DNA of 64,000 nucleotides from positions 17,962,262 through 18,026,261 of the forward strand of contig OX453272.1 of NCBI GenBank assembly GCA_949710005.1, read 5' to 3'. Below the pieces are notes generated by a model that saw only the letters and a program-made list of their open reading frames with translations, was not told the origin of the DNA and ran no database searches. Positions 24,401 through 37,474 of this stretch are shown piece by piece. Both the position numbers and the translations under genes were made by a program. Origin of the DNA: Ricordea florida (lineage: Eukaryota; Cnidaria; Anthozoa; Corallimorpharia; Ricordeidae). How positions within the stretch are numbered: position 1 is the stretch's first letter; the number at the start of each line of letters is the position of its first letter.

Positions 24401-27400
24401 ATCAATCTAATTTTATTCTTAAGTATTGCCTTTTGCGGTATGGCATAAGTCGGAAAAGTGTCAGAATTGCAAAGATTCTGCAAAATAGGATAAAATGACC
24501 TTTATTCCAAGGGGGTAGGTTCGTGTCTTAAACGCGCATGCGTAGTGGCAAAAGGTCTAAGCCTTAAGAATTACATTGAAATTAAATCGTTCTAATCAAA
24601 ATTTTATTCGAAACTTTAAACGTATGGTAAAATGTGCTATTACAACTAAAGAGAACATTAAAAATGCTTACATAACTTACTTACCTAGAAGACGGTCGTC
24701 CTGCCCATACAATCTCTTATAATGCATTTTGACCAAAATCTGTGAGGCTGAGTTTCTTGACAGCCAGCTGCATGTATCGTATCTCAGCGTCTAGAATGAG
24801 TATAAACACGAGATAAAGTGCGTTACAAAGTAAATATTAAATGCCACAACACGGTGAAAGCGGCATATTGATCGGCCTTTTGTTTAATAAGCACTCGTTT
24901 GATAAAGTTTAGTACTGTGTGAGCAGTCTTCTTTACAATTAGCTGACTTAAGTAAATATATGCACAGCTAAACTACAATATAATCACGAATCACAATCAA
25001 TCTAATTTTATTCTTAAGTATTGCCTTTTGCGGTATAGCATAAGTCGGAAAAGTGTCAGAATTGCAAAGATTCTGCAAAATAGGATAAAATGACCTTTAT
25101 TCCAAGGGGGTAGGTTCGTGTCTTAAACGCGCATGCGTAGTGGCAAAAAGTCTAAGCCTTAAGAATTACATTGAAATTAAATCGTTCTAATCAAAATTTT
25201 ATTCGAAACTTAAAACGTATGGTAAAATGTGCTATTACAACTAAAGAGAACATTAAAAATGCTTCATAACTTACTTACCTAGAAGACGGTCGTCCTGCCC
25301 ATACAATCTCTTATAATGCATTTTGACCAAAATCTGTGAGGCTGAGTTTCTTGACAGCCAGCTGCATGTATCGTATCTCAGCGTCTAGAATGAGTATAAA
25401 CACGAGATAAAGTGCGTTACAAAGTACATATTAAATGCTACAACACGGTGAAAGCGGCATATTGATCGGCCTTTTGTGTAATAAGCACTCGTTTGATAAA
25501 GTTTAGTACTGTGTGAGCAGTCTTCTTTACAATTAGCTGACTTAAGTAAATATATCCACAGCTAAACTACAATATAATCACGAATCACAATCAATCTAAT
25601 TTTATTCTTAAGTATTGCCTTTTGCGGTATGGCATAAGACGGAAAAGTGTCAGAATTGCAAAGATTCTGCAAAATAGGATAAAATGACCTTTATTCCAAG
25701 GGGGTAGGTTCGTGTCTTAAACGCGCATGCGTAGTGGCAAAAGGTCTAAGCCTTAAGAATTACATTGAAATTAAATCGTTCTAATCAAAATTTTATTCTT
25801 AACTTTAAACGTATGGTAAAATGTGCTATTACAACTAAAGAGAACATTAAAAATGCTTACATAACTTACTTACCTAGAAGACGGTCGTCCTGCCCATACA
25901 ATCTCTTATAATGCATTTTGACCAAAATCTGTGAGGCTGAGTTTCTTGACAGCCAGCTGCATGTATCGTATCTCAGCGTCTAGAATGAGTATAAACACGA
26001 GATAAAGTGCGTTACAAAGTAAATATTAAATGCCACAACACGGTGAAAGCGGCATATTGATCGGCCTTTTGTTTAATAAGCACTCGTTTGATAAAGTTTA
26101 GTACTGTGTGAGCAGTCTTCTTTACAATTAGCTGACTTAAGTAAATATATCCACAGCTAAACTACAATATAATCACGAATCACAATCAATCTAATTTTAT
26201 TCTTAAATATTGCCTTTTGCGGTATAGCAAAAATCGGCAAAGTGTCAGAATTGCAAAGATTCTGCAAAATAGGATAAAATGACCTTTATTTCAAGGGGGT
26301 AGGTTCGTGTCTTAAACGCGCATGCGTAGTAGCAAAAAGTCTAAGCCTTAAGAATTACATTGAAATTAAATCGTTCTAATCAAAATTTTATTCGAAACTT
26401 AAAACTTATGGTAAAATGTGCTATTACAACTAAAGAGAACATTAAAAATGCTTACATAACTTACTTACCTAGAAGACGGTCGTCCTGCCCATACAATCTC
26501 TTATAATGCATTTTGACCAAAATCTGTGAGGCTGAGTTTCTTGACAGCCAGCTGCATGTATCGTATCTCAGCGTCTAGAATGAGTATAAACACGAGATAA
26601 AGTGCGTTACAAAGTAAATATTAAATGCCACAACACGGTGAAAGCGGCATATTGATCGGCCTTTTGTTTAATAAGCACTCGTTTGATAAAGTTTAGTACT
26701 GTGTGAGCAGTCTTCTTTACAATTAGCTGACTTAAGTAAATATATCCACAGCTAAACTACAATATAATCACGAATCACAATCAATCTAATTTTATTCTTA
26801 AATATTGCCTTTTGCGGTATAGCATAAGTCGGCAAAGTGTCAGAATTGCAAAGATTCTGCAAAATAGGATAAAATGACCTTTATTTCAAGGGGGTAGGTT
26901 CGTGTCTTAAACGCGCATGCGTAGTAGCAAAAAGTCTAAGCCTTAAGAATTACATTGAAATTAAATCGTTCTAATCAAAATTTTATTCGAAACTTAAAAC
27001 TTATGGTAAAATGTGCTATTACAACTAAAGAGAACATTAAAAATGATTACATAACTTACTTACCTAGAAGACGGTCGTCCTGCCCATACAATCTATTATA
27101 ATGCACTTTGACCAAAATCTGTGAGGCTGAGTTTCTTGACAGCCAGCTGCATGTATCGTATCTCAGCGTCTAGAATGAGTATAAACACGAGATAAAGTAC
27201 GTTACAAAGTACATATTAAATGCTACAACACGGTGAAAGCGGCATATTAATCGGCAATCTGTGTAATAAGCACTCGTTTGATAAAGTTTAGTACTGTGTG
27301 AGCAGTCTTCTTTACAATTAGCTGACTTAAGTAAATATATCCACAGCTAAACTACAATATAATCACGAATCACAATCAATCTAATTTTATTCTTAAGTAT

Positions 27401-30400
27401 TGCCTTTTGCGGTATGGCATAAGACGGAAAAGTGTCAGAATTGCAAAGATTCTGCAAAATAGGATAAAATGACCTTTATTCCAAGGGGGTAGGTTCGTGT
27501 CTTAAACGCGCATGCGTAGTGGCAAAAGGTCTAAGCCTTAAGAATTACATTGAAATTAAATCGTTCTAATCAAAATTTTATTCGCAACTTTAAACGTATG
27601 GTAAAATGTGCTATTACAACTAAAGAGAACATTAAAAATGCTTACATAACTTACTTACCTAGAAGACGGTCGTCCTGCCCATACAATCTCTTATAATGCA
27701 TTTTGACCAAAATCTGTGAGGCTGAGTTTCTTGACAGCCAGCTGCATGTATCGTATCTCAGCGTCTAGAATGAGTATAAACACGAGATAAAGTGCGTTAC
27801 AAAGTAAATATTAAATGCCACAACACGGTGAAAGCGGCATATTGATCGGCCTTTTGTTTAATAAGCACTCGTTTGATAAAGTTTAGTACTGTGTGAGCAG
27901 TCTTCTTTACAATTAGCTGACTTAAGTAAATATATCCACAGCTAAACTACAATATAATCACGAATCACAATCAATCTAATTTTATTCTTAAATATTGCCT
28001 TTTGCGGTATAGCAAAAATCGGCAAAGTGTCAGAATTGCAAAGATTCTGCAAAATAGGATAAAATGACCTTTATTTCAAGGGGGTAGGTTCGTGTCTTAA
28101 ACGCGCATGCGTAGTAGCAAAAAGTCTAAGCCTTAAGAATTACATTGAAATTAAATCGTTCTAATCAAAATTTTATTCGAAACTTAAAACGTATGGTAAA
28201 ATGTGCTATTACAACTAAAGAGAACATTAAAAATGCTTCATAACTTACTTACCTAGAAGACGGTCGTCCTGCCCATACAATCTCTTATAATGCATTTTGA
28301 CCAAAATCTGTGAGGCTGAGTTTCTTGACAGCCAGCTGCATGTATCGTATCTCAGCGTCTAGAATGAGTATAAACACGAGATAAAGTGCGTTACAAAGTA
28401 CATATTAAATGCTACAACACGGTGAAAGCGGCATATTGATCGGCCTTTTGTGTAATAAGCACTCGTTTGATAAAGTTTAGTACTGTGTGAGCAGTCTTCT
28501 TTACAATTAGCTGACTTAAGTAAATATATCCACAGCTAAACTACAATATAATCACGAATCACAATCAATCTAATTTTATTCTTAAGTATTGCCTTTTGCG
28601 GTATGGCATAAGACGGAAAAGTGTCAGAATTGCAAAGATTCTGCAAAATAGGATAAAATGACCTTTATTCCAAGGGGGTAGGTTCGTGTCTTAAACGCGC
28701 ATGCGTAGTGGCAAAAGGTCTAAGCCTTAAGAATTACATTGAAATTAAATCGTTCTAATCAAAATTTTATTCTTAACTTTAAACGTATGGTAAAATGTGC
28801 TATTACAACTAAAGAGAACATTAAAAATGCTTACATAACTTACTTACCTAGAAGACGGTCGTCCTGCCCATACAATCTCTTATAATGCATTTTGACCAAA
28901 ATCTGTGAGGCTGAGTTTCTTGACAGCCAGCTGCATGTATCGTATCTCAGCGTCTAGAATGAGTATAAACACGAGATAAAGTGCGTTACAAAGTAAATAT
29001 TAAATGCCACAACACGGTGAAAGCGGCATATTGATCGGCCTTTTGTTTAATAAGCACTCGTTTGATAAAGTTTAGTACTGTGTGAGCAGTCTTCTTTACA
29101 ATTAGCTGACTTAAGTAAATATATCCACAGCTAAACTACAATATAATCACGAATCACAATCAATCTAATTTTATTCTTAAATATTGCCTTTTGCGGTATA
29201 GCAAAAATCGGCAAAGTGTCAGAATTGCAAAGATTCTGCAAAATAGGATAAAATGACCTTTATTTCAAGGGGGTAGGTTCGTGTCTTAAACGCGCATGCG
29301 TAGTAGCAAAAAGTCTAAGCCTTAAGAATTACATTGAAATTAAATCGTTCTAATCAAAATTTTATTCGAAACTTAAAACTTATGGTAAAATGTGCTATTA
29401 CAACTAAAGAGAACATTAAAAATGCTTACATAACTTACTTACCTAGAAGACGGTCGTCCTGCCCATACAATCTCTTATAATGCATTTTGACCAAAATCTG
29501 TGAGGCTGAGTTTCTTGACAGCCAGCTGCATGTATCGTATCTCAGCGTCTAGAATGAGTATAAACACGAGATAAAGTGCGTTACAAAGTAAATATTAAAT
29601 GCCACAACACGGTGAAAGCGGCATATTGATCGGCCTTTTGTTTAATAAGCACTCGTTTGATAAAGTTTAGTACTGTGTGAGCAGTCTTCTTTACAATTAG
29701 CTGACTTAAGTAAATATATCCACAGCTAAACTACAATATAATCACGAATCACAATCAATCTAATTTTATTCTTAAATATTGCCTTTTGCGGTATAGCATA
29801 AGTCGGCAAAGTGTCAGAATTGCAAAGATTCTGCAAAATAGGATAAAATGACCTTTATTTCAAGGGGGTAGGTTCGTGTCTTAAACGCGCATGCGTAGTA
29901 GCAAAAAGTCTAAGCCTTAAGAATTACATTGAAATTAAATCGTTCTAATCAAAATTTTATTCGAAACTTAAAACTTATGGTAAAATGTGCTATTACAACT
30001 AAAGAGAACATTAAAAATGATTACATAACTTACTTACCTAGAAGACGGTCGTCCTGCCCATACAATCTATTATAATGCACTTTGACCAAAATCTGTGAGG
30101 CTGAGTTTCTTGACAGCCAGCTGCATGTATCGTATCTCAGCGTCTAGAATGAGTATAAACACGAGATAAAGTACGTTACAAAGTACATATTAAATGCTAC
30201 AACACGGTGAAAGCGGCATATTAATCGGCAATCTGTGTAATAAGCACTCGTTTGATAAAGTTTAGTACTGTGTGAGCAGTCTTCTTTACAATTAGCTGAC
30301 TTAAGTAAATATATCCACAGCTAAACTACAATATAATCACGAATCACAATCAATCTAATTTTATTCTTAAGTATTGCCTTTTGCGGTATGGCATAAGACG

Positions 30401-31526
30401 GAAAAGTGTCAGAATTGCAAAGATTCTGCAAAATAGGATAAAATGACCTTTATTCCAAGGGGGTAGGTTCGTGTCTTAAACGCGCATGCGTAGTGGCAAA
30501 AGGTCTAAGCCTTAAGAATTACATTGAAATTAAATCGTTCTAATCAAAATTTTATTCGCAACTTTAAACGTATGGTAAAATGTGCTATTACAACTAAAGA
30601 GAACATTAAAAATGCTTACATAACTTACTTACCTAGAAGACGGTCGTCCTGCCCATACAATCTCTTATAATGCATTTTGACCAAAATCTGTGAGGCTGAG
30701 TTTCTTGACAGCCAGCTGCATGTATCGTATCTCAGCGTCTAGAATGAGTATAAACACGAGATAAAGTGCGTTACAAAGTAAATATTAAATGCCACAACAC
30801 GGTGAAAGCGGCATATTGATCGGCCTTTTGTTTAATAAGCACTCGTTTGATAAAGTTTAGTACTGTGTGAGCAGTCTTCTTTACAATTAGCTGACTTAAG
30901 TAAATATATCCACAGCTAAACTACAATATAATCACGAATCACAATCAATCTAATTTTATTCTTAAATATTGCCTTTTGCGGTATAGCAAAAATCGGCAAA
31001 GTGTCAGAATTGCAAAGATTCTGCAAAATAGGATAAAATGACCTTTATTTCAAGGGGGTAGGTTCGTGTCTTAAACGCGCATGCGTAGTAGCAAAAAGTC
31101 TAAGCCTTAAGAATTACATTGAAATTAAATCGTTCTAATCAAAATTTTATTCGAAACTTAAAACTTATGGTAAAATGTGCTATTACAACTAAAGAGAACA
31201 TTAAAAATGCTTACATAACTTACTTACCTAGAAGACGGTCGTCCTGCCCATACAATCTCTTATAATGCATTTTGACCAAAATCTGTGAGGCTGAGTTTCT
31301 TGACAGCCAGCTGCATGTATCGTATCTCAGCGTCTAGAATGAGTATAAACACGAGATAAAGTGCGTTACAAAGTAAATATTAAATGCCACAACACGGTGA
31401 AAGCGGCATATTGATCGGCCTTTTGTTTAATAAGCACTCGTTTGATAAAGTTTAGTACTGTGTGAGCAGTCTTCTTTACAATTAGCTGACTTAAGTAAAT
31501 ATATCCACAGCTAAACTACAATATAA
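21415..31526 (+). repeat. Seventeen-monomer version of the 14-mer unit (10112 bp)
   Basis: Monomer starts are 21415 (A-like), 22010 (C, CACGCG), 22605 (E), 23200 (F), 23795 (G), 24389 (H), 24984 (B-like), 25578 (C, TTCTTAAC), 26173 (D), 26768 (A-like, AATGATTAC), 27363 (C, TTCGCAAC), 27958 (D/B chimera), 28552 (C, TTCTTAAC), 29147 (D), then three additional monomers at 29742 (A-like, AATGATTAC), 30337 (C, TTCGCAAC) and 30932 (D). The first fourteen match the preceding unit one for one. The additional 1785 bp begins as a second copy of the monomers at 26768 and 27363. Confidence 0.9.
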
Positions 31527-34500
31527 TCACGAATCACAATCAATCTAATTTTATTCTTAAATATTGCCTTTTGCGGTATAGCATAAGTCGGCAAAGTGTC
31601 AGAATTGCAAAGATTCTGCAAAATAGGATAAAATGACCTTTATTTCAAGGGGGTAGGTTCGTGTCTTAAACGCGCATGCGTAGTAGCAAAAAGTCTAAGC
31701 CTTAAGAATTACATTGAAATTAAATCGTTCTAATCAAAATTTTATTCGAAACTTAAAACTTATGGTAAAATGTGCTATTACAACTAAAGAGAACATTAAA
31801 AATGCTTACATAACTTACTTACCTAGAAGACGGTCGTCCTGCCCATACAATCTATTATAATGCACTTTGACCAAAATCTGTGAGGCTGAGTTTCTTGACA
31901 GCCAGCTGCATGTATCGTATCTCAGCGTCTAGAATGAGTATAAACACGAGATAAAGTACGTTACAAAGTACATATTAAATGCTACAACACGGTGAAAGCG
32001 GCATATTAATCGGCAATCTGTGTAATAAGCACTCGTTTGATAAAGTTTAGTACTGTGTGAGCAGTCTTCTTTACAATTAGCTGACTTAAGTAAATATATG
32101 CACAGCTAAACTACAATATAATCACGAATCACAATCAATCTAATTTTATTCTTAAGTATTGCCTTTTGCGGTATGGCATAAGACGGAAAAGTGTCAGAAT
32201 TGCAAAGATTCTGCAAAATAGGATAAAATGACCTTTATTCCAAGGGGGTAGGTTCGTGTCTTAAACGCGCACGCGTAGTGGCAAAAGGTCTAAGCCTTAA
32301 GAATTACATTGAAATTAAATCGTTCTAATCAAAATTTTATTCGAAACTTTAAACGTATGGTAAAATGTGCTATTACAACTAAAGAGAACATTAAAAATGC
32401 TTACATAACTTACTTACCTAGAAGACGGTCGTCCTGCCCATACAATCTCTTATAATGCATTTTGACCAAAATCTGTGAGGCTGAGTTTCTTGACAGCCAG
32501 CTGCATGTATCGTATCTCAGCGTCTAGAATGAGTATAAACACGAGATAAAGTGCGTTACAAAGTAAATATTAAATGCCACAACACGGTGAAAGCGGCATA
32601 TTGATCGGCCTTTTGTTTAATAAGCACTCGTTTGATAAAGTTTAGTACTGTGTGAGCAGTCTTCTTTACAATTAGCTGACTTAAGTAAATATATCCACAG
32701 CTAAACTACAATATAATCACGAATCACAATCAATCTAATTTTATTCTTAAATATTGCCTTTTGCGGTATAGCATAAATCGGCAAAGTGTCAGAATTGCAA
32801 AGATTCTGCAAAATAGGATAAAATGACCTTTATTTCAAGGGGGTAGGTTCGTGTCTTAAACGCGCATGTGTAGTGGCAAAAAGTCTAAGCCTTAAGAATT
32901 ACATTGAAATTAAATCGTTCTAATCAAAATTTTATTCGAAACTTTAAACGTATGGTAAAATGTGCTATTACAACTAAAGAGAACATTAAAAATGCTTACA
33001 TAACTTACTTACCTAGAAGACGGTCGTCCTGCCCATACAATCTCTTATAATGCATTTTGACCAAAATCTGTGAGGCTGAGTTTCTTGACAGCCAGCTGCA
33101 TGTATCGTATCTCAGCGTCTAGAATGAGTATAAACACGAGATAAAGTGCGTTACAAAGTACATATTAAATGCTACAACACGGTGAAAGCGGCATATTGAT
33201 CGGCCTTTTGTGTAATAAGCACTCGTTTGATAAAGTTTAGTACTGTGTGAGCAGTCTTCTTTACAATTAGCTGACTTAAGTAAATATATCCACAGCTAAA
33301 CTACAATATAATCACGAATCACAATCAATCTAATTTTATTCTTAAGTATTGCCTTTTGCGGTATAGCATAAGTCGGCAAAGTGTCAGAATTGCAAAGATT
33401 CTGCAAAATAGGATAAAATGACCTTTATTCCAAGGGGGTAGGTTCGTGTCTTAAACGCGCATTTGTAGTGGCAAAAAGTCTACGCCTTAAAAATTACATT
33501 GAAATTAAATCGTTCTAATCAAAATTTTATTCGAAACTTAAAACTTATGGTAAAATGTGCTATTACAACTAAAGAGAACATTAAAAATGCTTACATAACT
33601 TACTTACCTAGAAGACGGTCGTCCTGCCCATACAATCTCTTATAATGCACTTTGACCAAAATCTGTGAGGCTAAGTTTCTTGACAGCCAGCTGCATGTAT
33701 CGTATCTCAGCGTCTAGAATGAGTATAAACACGAGATAAAGTGCGTTACAAAGTACATATTAAATGCTACAACCCGGTGAAAGCGGCATATTAATCGGCA
33801 ATCTCTGTAATAAGCACTCGTTTGATAAAGTTTAGTACTGTGTGAGCAGTCTTCTTTACAATCAGCTGACTTAAGTAAATATATGCACAGCTAAACTACA
33901 AAATAATCACGAATTACAATCAATCTAATTTTATTCTTAAGTATTGCCTTTTGCGGTATAGCATAAATCGGCAAAGTGTCAGAATTGCAAAGATTCTGCA
34001 AAATAGGATAAAATGACCTTTATTCCAAGGGGGTAGGTTCGTGTCTTAAACGCGCATGCGTAGTGGCAAAAAGTCTAAGCCTTAAAAATTACATATAAAT
34101 TAAATCGTTCTAATCAAAATTTTATTCGAAACTTAAAACTTATGGTAAAATGTGCTATTACAACTAAAGAGAACATTAAAAATGCTTCATAACTTACTTA
34201 CCTAGAAGACGGTCGTCCTGCCCATGCAATCTCTTATAATGCATTTTGACCAAAATCTGTGAGGCTGAGTTTCTTGACAGCCAGCTGCATGTATCGTATC
34301 TCAGCGTCTAGAATGAGTATAAACACGAGATAAAGTGCGTTACAAAGTACATATTAAATGCTACAACACGGTGAAAGCGGCATATTGATCGGCCTTTTGT
34401 GTAATAAGCACTCGTTTGATAAAGTTTAGTACTGTGTGAGCAGTCTTCTTTACAATTAGCTGACTTAAGTAAATATATCCACAGCTAAACTACAATATAA

Positions 34501-36879
34501 TCACGAATCACAATCAATCTAATTTTATTCTTAAGTATTGCCTTTTGCGGTATGGCATAAGTCGGAAAAGTGTCAGAATTGCAAAGATTCTGCAAAATAG
34601 GATAAAATGACCTTTATTCCAAGGGGGTAGGTTCGTGTCTTAAACGCGCATGCGTAGTGGCAAAAGGTCTAAGCCTTAAGAATTACATTGAAATTAAATC
34701 GTTCTAATCAAAATTTTATTCGAAACTTTAAACGTATGGTAAAATGTGCTATTACAACTAAAGAGAACATTAAAAATGCTTACATAACTTACTTACCTAG
34801 AAGACGGTCGTCCTGCCCATACAATCTCTTATAATGCATTTTGACCAAAATCTGTGAGGCTGAGTTTCTTGACAGCCAGCTGCATGTATCGTATCTCAGC
34901 GTCTAGAATGAGTATAAACACGAGATAAAGTGCGTTACAAAGTACATATTAAATGCTACAACACGGTGAAAGCGGCATATTGATCGGCCTTTTGTGTAAT
35001 AAGCACTCGTTTGATAAAGTTTAGTACTGTGTGAGCAGTCTTCTTTACAATTAGCTGACTTAAGTAAATATATCCACAGCTAAACTACAATATAATCACG
35101 AATCACAATCAATCTAATTTTATTCTTAAGTATTGCCTTTTGCGGTATAGCATAAGTCGGCAAAGTGTCAGAATTGCAAAGATTCTGCAAAATAGGATAA
35201 AATGACCTTTATTCCAAGGGGGTAGGTTCGTGTCTTAAACGCGCATTTGTAGTGGCAAAAAGTCTACGCCTTAAAAATTACATTGAAATTAAATCGTTCT
35301 AATCAAAATTTTATTCGAAACTTAAAACTTATGGTAAAATGTGCTATTACAACTAAAGAGAACATTAAAAATGCTTACATAACTTACTTACCTAGAAGAC
35401 GGTCGTCCTGCCCATACAATCTCTTATAATGCACTTTGACCAAAATCTGTGAGGCTAAGTTTCTTGACAGCCAGCTGCATGTATCGTATCTCAGCGTCTA
35501 GAATGAGTATAAACACGAGATAAAGTGCGTTACAAAGTACATATTAAATGCTACAACCCGGTGAAAGCGGCATATTAATCGGCAATCTCTGTAATAAGCA
35601 CTCGTTTGATAAAGTTTAGTACTGTGTGAGCAGTCTTCTTTACAATCAGCTGACTTAAGTAAATATATGCACAGCTAAACTACAAAATAATCACGAATTA
35701 CAATCAATCTAATTTTATTCTTAAGTATTGCCTTTTGCGGTATAGCATAAATCGGCAAAGTGTCAGAATTGCAAAGATTCTGCAAAATAGGATAAAATGA
35801 CCTTTATTCCAAGGGGGTAGGTTCGTGTCTTAAACGCGCATGCGTAGTGGCAAAAAGTCTAAGCCTTAAAAATTACATATAAATTAAATCGTTCTAATCA
35901 AAATTTTATTCGAAACTTAAAACTTATGGTAAAATGTGCTATTACAACTAAAGAGAACATTAAAAATGCTTCATAACTTACTTACCTAGAAGACGGTCGT
36001 CCTGCCCATGCAATCTCTTATAATGCATTTTGACCAAAATCTGTGAGGCTGAGTTTCTTGACAGCCAGCTGCATGTATCGTATCTCAGCGTCTAGAATGA
36101 GTATAAACACGAGATAAAGTGCGTTACAAAGTACATATTAAATGCTACAACACGGTGAAAGCGGCATATTGATCGGCCTTTTGTGTAATAAGCACTCGTT
36201 TGATAAAGTTTAGTACTGTGTGAGCAGTCTTCTTTACAATTAGCTGACTTAAGTAAATATATCCACAGCTAAACTACAATATAATCACGAATCACAATCA
36301 ATCTAATTTTATTCTTAAGTATTGCCTTTTGCGGTATGGCATAAGTCGGAAAAGTGTCAGAATTGCAAAGATTCTGCAAAATAGGATAAAATGACCTTTA
36401 TTCCAAGGGGGTAGGTTCGTGTCTTAAACGCGCATGCGTAGTGGCAAAAGGTCTAAGCCTTAAGAATTACATTGAAATTAAATCGTTCTAATCAAAATTT
36501 TATTCGAAACTTTAAACGTATGGTAAAATGTGCTATTACAACTAAAGAGAACATTAAAAATGCTTACATAACTTACTTACCTAGAAGACGGTCGTCCTGC
36601 CCATACAATCTCTTATAATGCATTTTGACCAAAATCTGTGAGGCTGAGTTTCTTGACAGCCAGCTGCATGTATCGTATCTCAGCGTCTAGAATGAGTATA
36701 AACACGAGATAAAGTGCGTTACAAAGTACATATTAAATGCTACAACACGGTGAAAGCGGCATATTGATCGGCCTTTTGTGTAATAAGCACTCGTTTGATA
36801 AAGTTTAGTACTGTGTGAGCAGTCTTCTTTACAATTAGCTGACTTAAGTAAATATATCCACAGCTAAACTACAATATAA
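31527..36879 (+). repeat. Nine-monomer unit with duplicated F-G-H trimer
   Basis: Monomer starts are 31527 (A-like), 32122 (C, CACGCG), 32717 (E), 33312 (F), 33907 (G), 34501 (H'), 35096 (F), 35691 (G) and 36285 (H'). The first five repeat the start of the 14-mer unit. After that the H monomer is replaced by H', whose 5' part is H but whose 3' part has TACAT, GCTAC, TTTTGTGT and ATCCAC. The F-G-H' trimer of 1784 bp is then present twice in tandem (33312-35095 and 35096-36879). The B-like to D part of the 14-mer is absent. Confidence 0.87.
34501..35095 (+). repeat. Chimeric monomer H': H 5' part, E/B-type 3' part
   Basis: It begins as H (GGCATAAGTCGGAAAAG, GCAAAAGG) and from 34945 carries TACAT, GCTAC, TTTTGTGT and ATCCAC in place of the TAAAT, GCCAC, TTTTGTTT and ATGCAC of the H at 16062. 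Further H' copies start at 36285, 39854, 42827 and 46990. This recombinant has replaced H throughout 34-47 kb. Confidence 0.8.
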
Positions 36880-37474
36880 TCACGAATCACAATCAATCTA
36901 ATTTTATTCTTAAGTATTGCCTTTTGCGGTATGGCATAAGTCGGAAAAGTGTCAGAATTGCAAAGATTCTGCAAAATAGGATAAAATGACCTTTATTCCA
37001 AGGGGGTAGGTTCGTGTCTTAAACGCGCATGCGTAGTGGCAAAAGGTCTAAGCCTTAAGAATTACATTGAAATTAAATCGTTCTAATCAAAATTTTATTC
37101 GAAACTTTAAACGTATGGTAAAATGTGCTATTACAACTAAAGAGAACATTAAAAATGCTTACATAACTTACTTACCTAGAAGACGGTCGTCCTGCCCATA
37201 CAATCTATTATAATGCACTTTGACCAAAATCTGTGAGGCTGAGTTTCTTGACAGCCAGCTGCATGTATCGTATCTCAGCGTCTAGAATGAGTATAAACAC
37301 GAGATAAAGTACGTTACAAAGTACATATTAAATGCTACAACACGGTGAAAGCGGCATATTAATCGGCAATCTGTGTAATAAGCACTCGTTTGATAAAGTT
37401 TAGTACTGTGTGAGCAGTCTTCTTTACAATTAGCTGACTTAAGTAAATATATGCACAGCTAAACTACAATATAA
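36880..37474 (+). repeat. Chimeric monomer: H 5' part, A 3' part
   Basis: It has H markers through ACTTTAAACG at 37113 and A markers from CTATTATAATGCAC at 37207 to ATGCAC, so the switch lies in 37114-37206. It sits where an A-like monomer precedes C-E-F-G in the neighbouring units, which suggests that one exchange joined an H' end to an A end. Confidence 0.83.
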
